From a virus: a stretch of 44,954 nucleotides of DNA. Location of the stretch: IMG/VR virus record IMGVR_UViG_3300030382_004385, positions 1-44,954 of that record; one strand, written 5' to 3'. The notes under the pieces were generated by a model. The model did no database searches. It had not been told where the DNA came from and was given only the letters and a program-made list of their open reading frames with translations. Both the position numbers and the translations under genes were made by a program. Positions 23,215-34,700 of the stretch are shown here, piece by piece (the stretch's first letter is position 1; each line of letters opens with the position of its first letter).

Positions 23215-24462
23215 ATGGCTAAAAAAGAAGAAAAGGTAGTTGAAGAAATTCAACCTACCGAACAAGTAACAAATAAAGTTCCTGAACCTGAAGTTAAAGA
23301 AGAGGGTGGGGATATGAAAGTTAAAACTCCTAAAAGACCTAGACAGTTCGTTAATAAAGATGAAAACGAACCAGCTAAGGTAGATTTAAGGAAGAAAAAA
23401 GAAGAAGTTACTCCTGTAGAAGAAACAGAAGTAAAAGATACACCTGTTGTTGAACAAGAGGTTAAAGAAAAAGAAGAAGAAGAAGAAGTTCCTATACTAG
23501 AAGAAATCATTGAAGAACAACCTAAGGTTAAAACTGAACAAGAAGTTAAAGAAACGGTTGATAAACAAGTGGAGAAGTTAGAAGAAAAAGTAACTAAAGC
23601 ACTTGATGCTAATGAGGATTCTAAAAAAGAATTACCAGAAAATATTCAAAAAGTTGTAAACTTTATGAATGAAACTGGTGGAAGTCTTGATGATTACGTT
23701 AAGTTAAATCAAGATTACAGTAATCAAGATGATCAAACATTGTTAAGAGAGTATTACAAACAAACAAAAAGTCATCTTACTGACGACGAAATAAGTTTTA
23801 TGATGGATGATTCATTTGCATTCGATACAGAAGCAGATGATGAGAGAGACATAAAACGTAAGAAATTAGCGTTAAAAGAGCAAGTTGCAAGCGCTAAAAG
23901 CCATTTGGAAGGCTTAAAATCCAAGTACTATGAGGAGATCAAGGCCGGTGTTAAGTTAACGCCTGATCAACAAAAAGCCATCGATTTTTTTAATAGATAC
24001 AACGAAGAGAGCAGTGAAAATCGTAAATTAGCAGAGGAACAAAGAAACGTGTTTACTTCTAAAACAGAAGATCTTTTCAGCAACGAATTCAAAGGTTTTG
24101 AATATAATGTTGGAGAGAAAAAATATCGTTACAATGTTAAGGACGCTGGTAAAGTTAAAGATACCCAAAGCGATATTAATAATTTCGTGGGGAAGTTTTT
24201 AGATAAGAAAAATCAATTAACTGATCCTAATGGTTATCATAAAGCTTTATTTACAGCCAACAATCCCGATGCTGTTGCTAATCACTTTTATCAACAAGGA
24301 AAAGCTGATGCTATCAAAGATAGTATTGCTAAAGCTAAAAATGTTGATATGACACCTAACCAAACACATTCTAACACAATGGCGAGTGGTGGGACTACAT
24401 ATAAAGTTATTAGTGGCGATGATTCTAGCAAACTTCGAGTAAAAATTAACAAAATTAATTAA
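23215..24462 (+). CDS. Probable capsid scaffold protein
   Basis: This 415-residue protein lies between portal and capsid genes, the usual place for a scaffold. Residues about 1-140 are extremely rich in Glu, Lys, Val and Pro and probably disordered. The middle (150-300) is helical with coiled-coil character, and the final 100 residues contain VANHFYQQGKADAIKDSIAKAKNVDMTPNQ, which could bind the capsid protein. No protease signature is visible. It would guide head assembly and leave before DNA filling. The role is inferred from location, charge and helical content. Confidence 0.75.
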   Translation: MAKKEEKVVEEIQPTEQVTNKVPEPEVKEEGGDMKVKTPKRPRQFVNKDENEPAKVDLRKKKEEVTPVEETEVKDTPVVEQEVKEKEEEEEVPILEEIIEEQPKVKTEQEVKETVDKQVEKLEEKVTKALDANEDSKKELPENIQKVVNFMNETGGSLDDYVKLNQDYSNQDDQTLLREYYKQTKSHLTDDEISFMMDDSFAFDTEADDERDIKRKKLALKEQVASAKSHLEGLKSKYYEEIKAGVKLTPDQQKAIDFFNRYNEESSENRKLAEEQRNVFTSKTEDLFSNEFKGFEYNVGEKKYRYNVKDAGKVKDTQSDINNFVGKFLDKKNQLTDPNGYHKALFTANNPDAVANHFYQQGKADAIKDSIAKAKNVDMTPNQTHSNTMASGGTTYKVISGDDSSKLRVKINKIN

Positions 24463-24482
24463 CAATTTAAAATTTAAAAATT

Positions 24483-25964
24483 ATGGCATTAGCTGGAACC
24501 GGTGCGGAACTATCGCACCTTACTCCGAGACCTGAAAAGGATCTATGGGGTAGCAACTATTTAAACATCGCGGATAACGATTTTAATTTCGCGAAACAGT
24601 TCCTCCCAGAAGTTTATGAGAAAGAAGTAGAGAGATACGGTAATCGTACTATTTCTGGTTTCTTAAAGATGGTTGGAGCAGAGATGCCTATGGCTTCTGA
24701 TGAAGTCGTATGGTCTGAACAAGGAAGAATTCACGTAGCTTTTAATGACATGGCAATTACATCTGGTAATCATACTAGCAGTGTTGTAACCTTTATGGGT
24801 ACAAACGCTGTTGCAGTTGCAAACTGTGCATTAGTAAAAATTGGTGATACTGTTGTATTATCAAAAACGGGAGTTTCTTTCAAAGCATACATAACAGAAA
24901 AACCAAGTACAACTACTATTACATGTAAACCATATGCTGCTGCTAATATCAGCGACATTGGAGCACCTTTCCTAGCGGCAGGATCATCAGTAATGGATAT
25001 TAAATTATTCGTTTATGGTTCTGAATATGGAAAAGGTACATCAAATGTAGGTAATTCAATTGATGCAAGCTTTACTAAATTTACTAACAAACCTATTATC
25101 TTAAGAGATAAATATAGTGTTAGTGGATCTGATACAGCTCAAATCGGTTGGGTTGAAGTTACTTCTGAACTAGGAACTTCTGGATATTTATGGTATCTAA
25201 AATCTGAACACGAAGCAAGATTACGTTTTGAAGATCAGTTAGAAATGGCAATGATTGAAGCTGAAAAAGCAGCTCAAACTATAACTCCTACTGAGTTATA
25301 CGGAGCTACAGGATTCGTTCCTGCAGGTTCTGAAGGTCTTTTCGCAGCTGTTGCATCAAGAGGTATTGTTTACAACGATGCAGATTTTGGTGATACTGAT
25401 ACTGGTGAGGGAATTGTAGAATTTGATAACATCCTTAAAGAGCTTGATAAGCAAGGTGCTATTGAAGAAAACATGATCTTCGCTAATAGAGATATTGCTT
25501 TAGCTATCGATAAGATGCTAGCAAATCAAAACTCTTACGGATCTGGTGGAACATCTTATGGTGTATTCAACAACGAAGAGGATATGGCGCTTAATTTAGG
25601 TTTTTCTGGTTTTAGAAGAGGTTCTTATGACTTCTATAAAACTGATTGGAAATATCTAAATGATAGCACAACTAGAGGCAACGCTGAAGATGTAGAGGGT
25701 ATTTTGGTACCTGCTGGGACTTCTACTGTTTATGATCAAAATCTTGGTCAAAACGTAAAAAGACCTTTCCTACATGTTAGGTATAGAGCTTCTGAAGCAG
25801 ATGACAGAAAATTAAAATCATGGATCACTGGATCTGTTGGTGGAAATTACACAAGTGACGAAGATGCAATGAACGTTCATTTCTTATCTGAGAGATGTTT
25901 ATGTGTTCAAGCAGCAAATAACTTTGTGTTATTGAAGAAAACTGACTCAGTACATGGTAATTAA
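24483..25964 (+). CDS. Major capsid protein (HK97-like)
   Basis: The 493-residue protein starts ALAGTGAELSHLTPRPEKDLWGS and continues through DNDFNFAKQFLPEVYEKEVERYG, a sequence style I associate with crAss-like capsid proteins. Its length also fits. The expected HK97 elements are seen as a helical spine around LRFEDQLEMAMIEAEKAAQ and a beta-rich insertion (about 90-200), possibly a surface domain. No long N-terminal scaffold region is present, consistent with the separate scaffold gene. It is followed by a strong terminator at 25983-26020. The assignment rests on order, size and remembered similarity, not on a search. Confidence 0.85.
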   Translation: MALAGTGAELSHLTPRPEKDLWGSNYLNIADNDFNFAKQFLPEVYEKEVERYGNRTISGFLKMVGAEMPMASDEVVWSEQGRIHVAFNDMAITSGNHTSSVVTFMGTNAVAVANCALVKIGDTVVLSKTGVSFKAYITEKPSTTTITCKPYAAANISDIGAPFLAAGSSVMDIKLFVYGSEYGKGTSNVGNSIDASFTKFTNKPIILRDKYSVSGSDTAQIGWVEVTSELGTSGYLWYLKSEHEARLRFEDQLEMAMIEAEKAAQTITPTELYGATGFVPAGSEGLFAAVASRGIVYNDADFGDTDTGEGIVEFDNILKELDKQGAIEENMIFANRDIALAIDKMLANQNSYGSGGTSYGVFNNEEDMALNLGFSGFRRGSYDFYKTDWKYLNDSTTRGNAEDVEGILVPAGTSTVYDQNLGQNVKRPFLHVRYRASEADDRKLKSWITGSVGGNYTSDEDAMNVHFLSERCLCVQAANNFVLLKKTDSVHGN

Positions 25965-25982
25965 TTTATCATCTAAATAATT

Positions 25983-26020
25983 AAAGGTAAAGGGTGCTTC
26001 GGCACCCTCCACCTTTATTT
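25983..26020 (+). terminator. Rho-independent terminator after the capsid gene
   Basis: A bipartite stem pairs AAAGGT (25983-25988) with ACCTTT (26011-26016) and AGGGTGC (25991-25997) with GCACCCT (26002-26008), with a 2x2 internal loop and a stable TTCG tetraloop. The tail is ATTTTTA. It is the most GC-rich hairpin noticed in the window, well suited to ending capsid mRNA. Confidence 0.9.
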
Positions 26021-26047
26021 TTAATAACTATTTAATTATATCATATT

Positions 26048-26821
26048 ATGGAAAAAGTAAAAAAAACAGATAATCCTTTGGAAAAAGATTGGGTTGTCAA
26101 AGATAGGGTTTATTACCTAACAACAAGGGAAAAACCTTTAGTATACACAGTAGCAGGAAGACATTCCACTAAAAGACCTTTGGTTTGGTTTGATGAAAAA
26201 ACCGGAGTACAAAGGGAACTTAGATATGCTACAAATCAAAATTCATGCTTTGTTGATGAACAAAAAGGTCAAGCAACTCTTGGAAGAATTGTTTTTAGAA
26301 ATGGAGCATTAGCTGTTTCAGCAAGAAAACAAAACTTACAAAAATTGTTATCATTGTATCACCCGTTAAAAGGTTTGTTCTTTGAAGAACATGATGCAGT
26401 GCAAGAAGCTACAGATGACGTAAGTTATTTAAATGCTGAAGTAGATGCTTTAATTGCAGCAAGAGATTTAGCTGTAGATGAAGCTGAAGCAATATTAAGA
26501 GTTGAATTAGGTACTAAAGTTTCTGAAATGGATTCTAAAGAAATAAAAAGGGATATATTATTGTTCGCAAGAAGAAATCCAGGTTTATTTTTAGAATTAA
26601 TGCAAGATGATAACGTTCACTTAAGGAATTTTGGTATTAAAGCTATGGAAGCAGGAATAATTAAACTTTCACCAGATAATAGAACATTTACATGGGCTAG
26701 TAATGGTAGAAAACTAATGAATGTTCCTTTTGAAGAACATCCTTATTCAGCACTAGCCTCTTGGTTTAAAACAGATGAAGGACTAGATGTTGTAAAAAGC
26801 ATAGAAAAAAGATTAAAATAA
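26048..26821 (+). CDS. Conserved-looking structural or assembly protein, 257 aa
   Basis: The first half is a beta-rich domain (VVKDRVYYLTTREKPLVYTVAGRHS, PLVWFDEKTGVQRELRYATNQNS, DEQKGQATLGRIVFRNGAL). The second half is helical with VSEMDSKEIKRDILLFARRNPGLFLELMQDDN and a C-terminal phrase FTWASNGRKLMNVPFEEHPYSALASWFKT. I recall similar proteins in marine phage genomes at this position, after the capsid gene, but know no function. It has no catalytic or membrane motif. The position between capsid and connector genes suggests a head-completion or decoration role. Terminator and hairpin lie on its two sides. Confidence 0.7.
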   Translation: MEKVKKTDNPLEKDWVVKDRVYYLTTREKPLVYTVAGRHSTKRPLVWFDEKTGVQRELRYATNQNSCFVDEQKGQATLGRIVFRNGALAVSARKQNLQKLLSLYHPLKGLFFEEHDAVQEATDDVSYLNAEVDALIAARDLAVDEAEAILRVELGTKVSEMDSKEIKRDILLFARRNPGLFLELMQDDNVHLRNFGIKAMEAGIIKLSPDNRTFTWASNGRKLMNVPFEEHPYSALASWFKTDEGLDVVKSIEKRLK

Positions 26822-26837
26822 TAATCACTTTATAGAG

Positions 26838-26863
26838 AGTAGTCATCTTTATAGGTGACTACT
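26838..26863 (+). terminator. Weak intergenic hairpin
   Basis: AGTAGTCATC (26838-26847) pairs with GGTGACTACT (26854-26863), including one T-G wobble, around the loop TTTATA. No poly-T run follows. It may be a weak terminator, an mRNA stabiliser, or a processing site between the 257-aa and 235-aa genes. Confidence 0.5.
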
Positions 26864-26882
26864 TACTATAAATAAAAGAAAT

Positions 26883-27590
26883 ATGGCAGTAAATATAGAT
26901 ACAGTTTATCAAAGAGTATTAGCTATTGCTAATAAAGAACAAAGAGGTTATATAACACCTCAAGAATTTAACTTATTAGCTAATCAAGCTCAAATGGAAA
27001 TATTTGAACAATATTTTTATGATAAAAATCAATTTGGTAGACAACCAGGTAATGACACAACATATTCTGATATGATGGATTTGTTAGAAGAAAAGATTGA
27101 TATATTTGAAAGGTTTAGACAAACTGTTGCTGTCACTGGAGCGGGAGTTGGGACACTACCTGCTTATTATAGAATGGGGGAATTATCTTATTATACAGGT
27201 TCAAGATTTGTAGAAGTAGAGAAAATTTCTCAAAATGATTTAAATCATTATACAAACTCACCCTTAACAGAGCCAAAATTAGAACGTCCTTTCTATATAC
27301 AAACTGGCGAAAACACAATACAAATTTATCCAACAACAATAACTGATGGTAGTCAAGTATCATGTAATCTTATTGTAGCACCTGCTACAGTAGAATGGGC
27401 TTATACAACAGTTTTGGATGAAGCATTATACAATGTAACTAATAGTACTAATTTTGAATTACATAGATCAGAAGAACCAAATTTAGTTATTAAAATATTA
27501 CAATTATCTGGAGTAATTATAAAACAACAAGATCTTTATAGTATAGCTGATGCAGAAGAAAAACAAGATAAACAACAAGAAAAAGTATAA
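26883..27590 (+). CDS. Connector/ring-like protein, 235 aa
   Basis: The 235-residue protein begins AVNIDTVYQRVLAIANKEQRGYITPQEFNLLANQAQMEIFEQYF, a mostly helical region. A beta-rich middle (EKPFYIQTG-like RPFYIQTGENTIQIYPTTI) and a helical C-terminal end with Gln/Lys/Glu follow. The helix-beta-helix pattern and the position after the capsid suit a head-tail connector or ring protein of a short-tailed phage. The next gene begins 4 nt downstream, suggesting a paired unit. No enzyme motif is visible. Assignment to a specific ring is not possible from sequence alone. Confidence 0.65.
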   Translation: MAVNIDTVYQRVLAIANKEQRGYITPQEFNLLANQAQMEIFEQYFYDKNQFGRQPGNDTTYSDMMDLLEEKIDIFERFRQTVAVTGAGVGTLPAYYRMGELSYYTGSRFVEVEKISQNDLNHYTNSPLTEPKLERPFYIQTGENTIQIYPTTITDGSQVSCNLIVAPATVEWAYTTVLDEALYNVTNSTNFELHRSEEPNLVIKILQLSGVIIKQQDLYSIADAEEKQDKQQEKV

Positions 27591-27594
27591 ATAA

Positions 27595-28746
27595 ATGGGA
27601 TTACTAGGAACAAGAACACAAGAAGCATATTACCATCAAAGTCAAAGTAGATGGAGCGTTAATCCTAATGGGACAGTAGCAGCGTTTACTTTAACAGATA
27701 CATATTTTCCTACATTAACTGATTTAATAAAATCTGATATAAGGGTTTTTGTTAATGGTATAGAAATTGATACTGTAAATTACACTTTTTCTACACCAAC
27801 ATTAACATTTACCGGTAGACTAGGTAATGAAACAGTTTTAGCCGCTAGTACATTTGCACCAATTGACGGTGCTACATTAACAGTTAGAGAAAGAGCTGCT
27901 TCAGAAAATTACGGAAATTATCAATATATTGGTATTGAAGATATTATAAATAATTTTACAATAAGTTATGTAGGTGAAAATAAAATAATAAATAAAGTTA
28001 AAAGAACTGATATTGCTTTTCATGCTCAAAGAGCATTAGCTGAAATGAGTTATGATACTTTAAGATCTAACAAATCACAAGAAATTGAAGTACCACCTTC
28101 ATTAACCATGATATTACCTCATGATTATGTAAATTATATAAAACTATCTTGGTTAGATAGTGGTGGTGTAGAAAGATTATTATTACCTGCTAGAAAAACT
28201 AGCAATCCAAAAGCATTATTACAAGATAGTAATTATGATTATTTATTTGATGACACAACGAGCGCATTGTTAGAAGCAAAAGATTCAGATACTTGGGAAT
28301 CATTTCAAAACTCAAGTGCTACAAACACAGCAGAGGATGAAACTAGTAATGGTGCAGATATAGATAAAACATTTTTCTTAGGACAAAGATTTGGTATGAA
28401 TCCAGAGTATGCGTCTAGTAATGGTTTATTTTATATAGATAACGCAAGAGGTAATATACATTTTAGTTCTAATATAAACGGAAAAACAATAACATTAAAA
28501 TACCTAAGCGATACATTAGGAACTGATGGAGAAATGCAGATACATAAATTTGCTGAAGAAGCAATGTATAAATGGATTGCACATGCTATTTTAGCAACAA
28601 AAACAAATGTTCCAGAATATATTATCGCAAGATTTAAAAAAGAAAGGTTTGCTGAAATAAGAAAAGCTAAGTTGAGATTATCTAATCTTAAATTAGAGGA
28701 ATTAACACAAATTATGAGAGGCAAATCTAAACAAATAAAACATTAG
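27595..28746 (+). CDS. Tail tubular/ring-like protein, 383 aa
   Basis: Residues 1-115 are a beta-rich domain of fibre-anchor type, including AFTLTDTYFPTLTDLIKSDIRVFVNG followed by IEIDTVNYTF. The rest reads like a tail tubular or ring protein: IAFHAQRALAEMSYDTLRS, then IILPHDYVNYIKLSW-like ILPHDYVNYIKLSWLDSG, and a final helical segment AEEAMYKWIAHAILATKT followed by NVPEYIIARFKKER. This C-terminal half is probably the part that stacks beneath the portal. It precedes the 2153-aa protein by 3 nt. A connector role is inferred from sequence style and order. Confidence 0.65.
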   Translation: MGLLGTRTQEAYYHQSQSRWSVNPNGTVAAFTLTDTYFPTLTDLIKSDIRVFVNGIEIDTVNYTFSTPTLTFTGRLGNETVLAASTFAPIDGATLTVRERAASENYGNYQYIGIEDIINNFTISYVGENKIINKVKRTDIAFHAQRALAEMSYDTLRSNKSQEIEVPPSLTMILPHDYVNYIKLSWLDSGGVERLLLPARKTSNPKALLQDSNYDYLFDDTTSALLEAKDSDTWESFQNSSATNTAEDETSNGADIDKTFFLGQRFGMNPEYASSNGLFYIDNARGNIHFSSNINGKTITLKYLSDTLGTDGEMQIHKFAEEAMYKWIAHAILATKTNVPEYIIARFKKERFAEIRKAKLRLSNLKLEELTQIMRGKSKQIKH

Positions 28747-28749
28747 ACC

Positions 28750-31700
28750 ATGCCAGAGTTAAAACATCACTTTCGTGCAGGTAAAATGAACAAAGACCTG
28801 GACGAGAGATTAGTACCAAATGGAGAATATAGAGATGCACAGAACATAGAAATTTCTACTTCTGAAGGAGATGATGTAGGTACTATTCAAAACGTTGTAG
28901 GTACTACACAGATTCTTGGTAAAACATACGACTCAAATACAGAAACTATAACTGCTAGCTGGTCCAATGCTAGTTTTGGTTTAACAAATGCTGTTTGTAT
29001 AGGATCAAAATTAAATAACGAAAATGATAAAATATACTGGTTTATCACATCAGATGAATCAGATTGCATTGCTGAATATGATGATATTAAAGGTATTATA
29101 TCACCAGTTTTAGTTGATGCTAATGATATATTAAATTGGAAAACAACAGATTATATTACTGGTATAAATGTTGTAGAAGGTATGTTATTATGGACAGATA
29201 ACAAAACTGAACCTAAAAAAATAGACATTGATGTTTTCAAATCAGGATGTGATGGTAATTTTACAACACATTCAAAATATTCAGGCAAAAAAATACATAG
29301 TGCTGATTTATCATCAGCTGCTGTTTTTACAGAAGAACACATAACAGTTGCTAAAAAAGCACCTATAACAGCACCAACGTTAACCATGGCAACATCTACT
29401 AGAGGTGGTAACGGTACTGGAATAAACCCTGTTTTAGTTTCAAACTCTACAGCTGGTTTATTTGCAGATTCAGATGGAAATGGTAAAGCAGCTGGAACTG
29501 TAGTTAGTTTAAATTTTGCACCACAATCAGTTTTTGAAGTAGGTGATATAATAATTTTAACATCCACTTATGAAGAACTTAACTCAGCAATTGATTATGA
29601 GATAAAAGTTAGATTAACCGCCGTAACAAATAGTGGTTCAAACGCCACGGCTGTTATACAAAGTATTCCAGTATTTGTGGAATATCAAGCTTTAGTATGG
29701 GAGGCGTTATTAAGTGAAGAAGGTGTTTTGTTTGAAAAGAAGTTTGTTAGATTTGGATATAGATGGAAATATACAAGTGGAGAATACTCTACATTTTCAC
29801 CATTCGGTGAATTAGCATTTAAACCAACAACATTTGAATACCTATCATCAGATGGCTACAACGTTGGTATGATTAATAATTTAAGAGATTTAACTATTAA
29901 TATTACAGATACAACACCTATTGATGTAGATGAAGTTGATATATTATATAAAGAATCTAACAATAATTTAATATATGTTGTAGATACTTTAAAAGAAGAT
30001 GAAGATGGTAATATCGCAACTTCATATAAATTAGAATCAGAAATTATAGGTAAAGTTGTAGAATCAAATCAAATGCTAAGACCATGGGATAATGTGCCAA
30101 GAAAAGCACTAGCCCAAGAGGTAACGGCTAATAGATTAATATACGCTAATTATCTACAAAACTATAATGTACCTAGTTTTAATGCCCCAGATATTTCAAT
30201 GACAATAAGTCAAGCTCCTATAACTACAGTTAAAGAACCAGAACTATCTGTTAAATCACTTAGAACATACCAAGCTGGTGTAGTGTATATAGACGCTTAT
30301 AATAGACAAACACCCGTATTTACTAGTAATGGAGCATCGAAACAAACTAGTAAAACATATGCTGAATCAGTTAACAATATACAATTAACATTAAATAATA
30401 CTCCACCCGATTGGGCAACACACTTTAAATATTATATTAAAGAAACCTCTAATGAATATTATAACTTAGCTATGGATAGATACTATCTATCTGAAGATGG
30501 TAATGTTTGGTTAAGTTTTCCTTCATCAGAAAGAAATAAAGTTAAAGAAGATGGTTATTTAATACTTAAAAAACAACATGATTCAGACGTTTTCGTAGGT
30601 GTTGAAGCAAGATATAAAGTTTTAGATATACAAAACGAAGCACCTGATTTTATAAAGTTAGTTAAAAAATCTATTGGATCAGTTGATGGTACAACAGCAC
30701 AAGATAACGTACCTCAAATAGGTAGTACAACATTTAAATTTAGAGGACCAAATCCTTTAGATAGTCCAAGTTTTGCACAAGGATTTACAGCTGATGGATT
30801 AATACAATTAGTTGTTGGTGGAGCAAAAACAGCTAAATACGATATAATTAGTGGTGGTTATAGTGGTGAAGAAGATCATGAAGATCTTACTCATAAACAT
30901 ATTTATTCTGTATCTATAAGTGAACCACTGAAAGAAGGGGAGACAATGCTTGCTAGTTTAAGTGCTGCTGCAAGTGATTCAGCCGCTGGTAGTTCATTAA
31001 GTGTTATTTTATATGAAGAACAATTTAAAAGAAAACCAGAATTTTATGGTAGGTTCTTTGTTAAAATAAATAGAGATGGTGATTTTGATACTAATATTAT
31101 AGAAACATACCCTGATGTTCAAGCAGAATACGGTATTGTAAATAGTCGAACTGTTTATGCTGATTCTCAAAATAGTGGTCCTGGGGACGGTGATCAAGAA
31201 GCATCATGGTACGATACAGGACAAAGTAGTAGACATTCTAGTTATTATATAACATCAGCTAATAACGGCCATCCTAAAATGGGTAGCAAATTTATGAGAA
31301 TATATTGGACTGGAGCTCCATCTGGAGAACCTAGGAAAAAACATGATAAAGCTGATACTATAAATTCTTGGTTAAAATCATTATCTAACGCTGGAACATT
31401 GTTTAGAATGAAAGGTAGTAGTACTAATAATACCAGTGAAGTTTATGTGGTTGTTGGATCTACTATTAAGTATCAATATAGAAGACAAGGAAGAAGAAGA
31501 TTAGGTAGTACTAAAAGAAGAGAGTATAAAATAGAATTTGAACATGCTGTAAATTTAACTCCTTATGAAGATTCATTTACTTTTGGTAGTGATAAAATAG
31601 ATGAAATACAAATCGTTGAAAAAATTATAGATAGTAATAATGAAACTATAACATCTGATAATCCCGCTGTTTGGGAAACAGAACCAAGAGAAGCTATAGA

Positions 31701-34700
31701 TATGGATTTATACTATGAAACTGGTAATACATATGCAATAGCACAACATGGTACAACTCACACAATACCATTTAAAAATTGTTATTCATTTGGAAATGGT
31801 GTAGAATCAGATAGATTAAGAGATGATTTTAATGCTGTTAAAATTGATAAAGGTGTTAAAGTATCAACTGTATTAGCAGAACAATATAAAGAAGAAAGAA
31901 GAAAGAATGGTTTAATATACTCTGGTTTATTTAATTCGACAAGTGGTGTAAATAGATTAAATCAATTTATTGCTGGTGAAGCTATAACAAAAGATATTAA
32001 TCCTCATTATGGTAGTATACAAAAAATACATGCTAGAAATACAGATCTAGTTACGTTTTGTGAAGACAAAGTATTAAAAATATTAGCAAATAAAGACGCT
32101 TTATATGAAGCTAGTGGTAATCCACAATTAACAGCAACAAATAGAGTATTAGGTCAAGCAATACCTTTTGTAGGTGAATATGGTATATCTACAAATCCAG
32201 AGTCATTTGCATCATATGCTTTTAGAGTTTATTTTGCAGATAAAAATAGAGGTGCAATACTTAGATTATCAAGAGATGGTTTAACAGCTATATCTGAAAA
32301 TGGTATGAGGGATTATTTTAAAGATGGTTTACCAACTTCAACATTAGTATTAGGTAGTTATGATGATAGTAAAGGATTATATAATTTAACATTAAATAAT
32401 GAAACAGTATCTTTTGATGAAAAAATAAATGGTTTCCCTAGTTTTAAATCATTTATACCAGAAGGAGCTGTATCTTTAAATAATAAATATTATTCTTTTA
32501 AAAATGCTAATTTGTGGGTTCATAATAATGAAAAGAGAAATAGATTTTATGATACTTCAGGTGGTGAAGATGATGCAACAAAATATTATGAATCTTCTGT
32601 AACGGTATTAATTAATGATATACCAGAAACAATAAAAGGATTTAAAACAGTAAACTATAGTGGGTCAAGATCAAAAATATACACAAATGATTATGATGCT
32701 GGGAATGATTATGACAATCCAACATACACAGATTCAGATGGTTGGTATTGTAATTCCATAACTACAGATGTTCAAACTGGATTTATAAAAGAATTTACAA
32801 AGAAAGAAAATAGATATTATAATTATATAAAAGGTGACACAACAACTTTAGCTAATTTAGATAGTCAAGAATTTAATGTTCAAGGTATTGGACAATACAC
32901 GGGTAGTTTATCTGGAGATGTTGCTTTAGCAGACAAAACAGTTACAGTTAGTTTGACTGGAGTAAATGGCGCTACTGTAGATAATTATACTTTTGATGTA
33001 GAAGTTGGTACTGAAATACATACTGCTAACTCTAGTATCACAATGACACTAACACCTAGTAATGGATATACATTAACAGCTGGTGATCTTAGTGTTGTAG
33101 AAGGTAATAACACTAGTATGATAACTGAATATGTTACAAGTGTTACATTTGCGCAAACTGGAACTAATGTTACTGCTACAGTAAACTTTACAGATGGTGT
33201 TAATATGCCTGTTGGTGACTTAAGTATTCCTTTAGCTGTAACAGGTGATGGTGCTCTTAATGTGTATTTATTACACGATGTGGCTTTAAATTATAATACA
33301 GATAGTAATATTACAGTAACAAAAGCATGGTCAGGAACAAGCAATGCTACAGCTGAAAATCATGTTGCTAGAACAGGTCTTCCTGGTAATTATGGTGTAG
33401 CTAGTCAAGTTGCAACAATAGAATTTAACTTAGATACTAACTATGATTTTAAAGTAGCACCTAGTTATAAATTAGATAGAGATATTGCAAATGATCCGGA
33501 AAGTGAATATACTGTAACATATCAAGATTATGATGTATCCGCTGCAGCTATAACTATAGGAGCTGGAGGTAAAGTATTAGCTGATGTAGATAAAAGAATA
33601 TATACAATAACATATAAATTTCCTGCAAGACCAACTAGTGATGATATTTTTACATTTGACGCTATATCAACCCCAGCAGAAGTTACTGAAGATAATAAAA
33701 TAACTGGTTACAACGTTTCTGGTTTAGTAAATGCAAGTAGATTTGAAAATACTAAAAACATATCCGTATATGGAGCGGTAGGTTCTACTTTTACATTTAA
33801 CAGAGTTATAGATAGTGGCGTTGCTAACGCTTGGGATGGAGATAGTTTTGAAAATTCTGTAGCATATAAAGGTAAAATAAGAATCGCAAGGGTTGCTGAT
33901 ACTAGTAAATATAAAGAGTATGAGGTAACTAATGTTGTTGATGGGACTGGATATTGGAAACTAACAGTACAAAATGATACAGGTAGTGTATCACCACTTA
34001 GTACTTTTCCACATGGGGATCCTGTTGTTATTACTCTTTATGATCAAAGTGGATCTGCTTATAGTGGTTTTACAAATAAAACATATGATTGGGATCAAAA
34101 TTTAACTGATTCAGATCCTGGAGCTGGAGAAGTAAAGGGAAACCAAACTGCTTTACAAAATATTACAACAATATATATAGATGAGGTAGATCAAACAGCT
34201 GCTAATTTAGATGCTCAATTTACAATATTAAGTGGTACATCTGCTGGTAGTACTACTACTTTAACAATAGGTGAAAATGGAGTTTATATAATACCAATAA
34301 CTTTCTTTGAAATATCAACTTCTTCAGTATATGTATTCACGATAGCAGCTGTTTCACCAACAACATTATTAAGTCCTTTAATGGGTAACATATATGATAA
34401 TAGTGGTAACGTAACTAATCCATTTACTGTTAATCAATATGCTGATCCAACATTAACCCTAACAGCAGCAGGTACTGGTGTTACCGTAACGTCTAGTAAC
34501 GTAACATCAACATATACAGCGTTAGGTTTTCCTGTAGAATCATCTGGATTTTTCAAAATTCCATTAACAATAACAGGTACAGCCACTAGTAATATAACAG
34601 CTAACAGAGAACCAGAGACAGAAGATTTTACTAATTATAATAGTAATGGTTTTGATTGGGATTATGAGTTTACAAGTACAACTATAGATAATTCTGGTGG

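Noticed and set aside
26838-26863. A strong terminator between the 257- and 235-aa genes
   Set aside because: The stem is real but lacks a following T run, so it is listed only as a weak hairpin.
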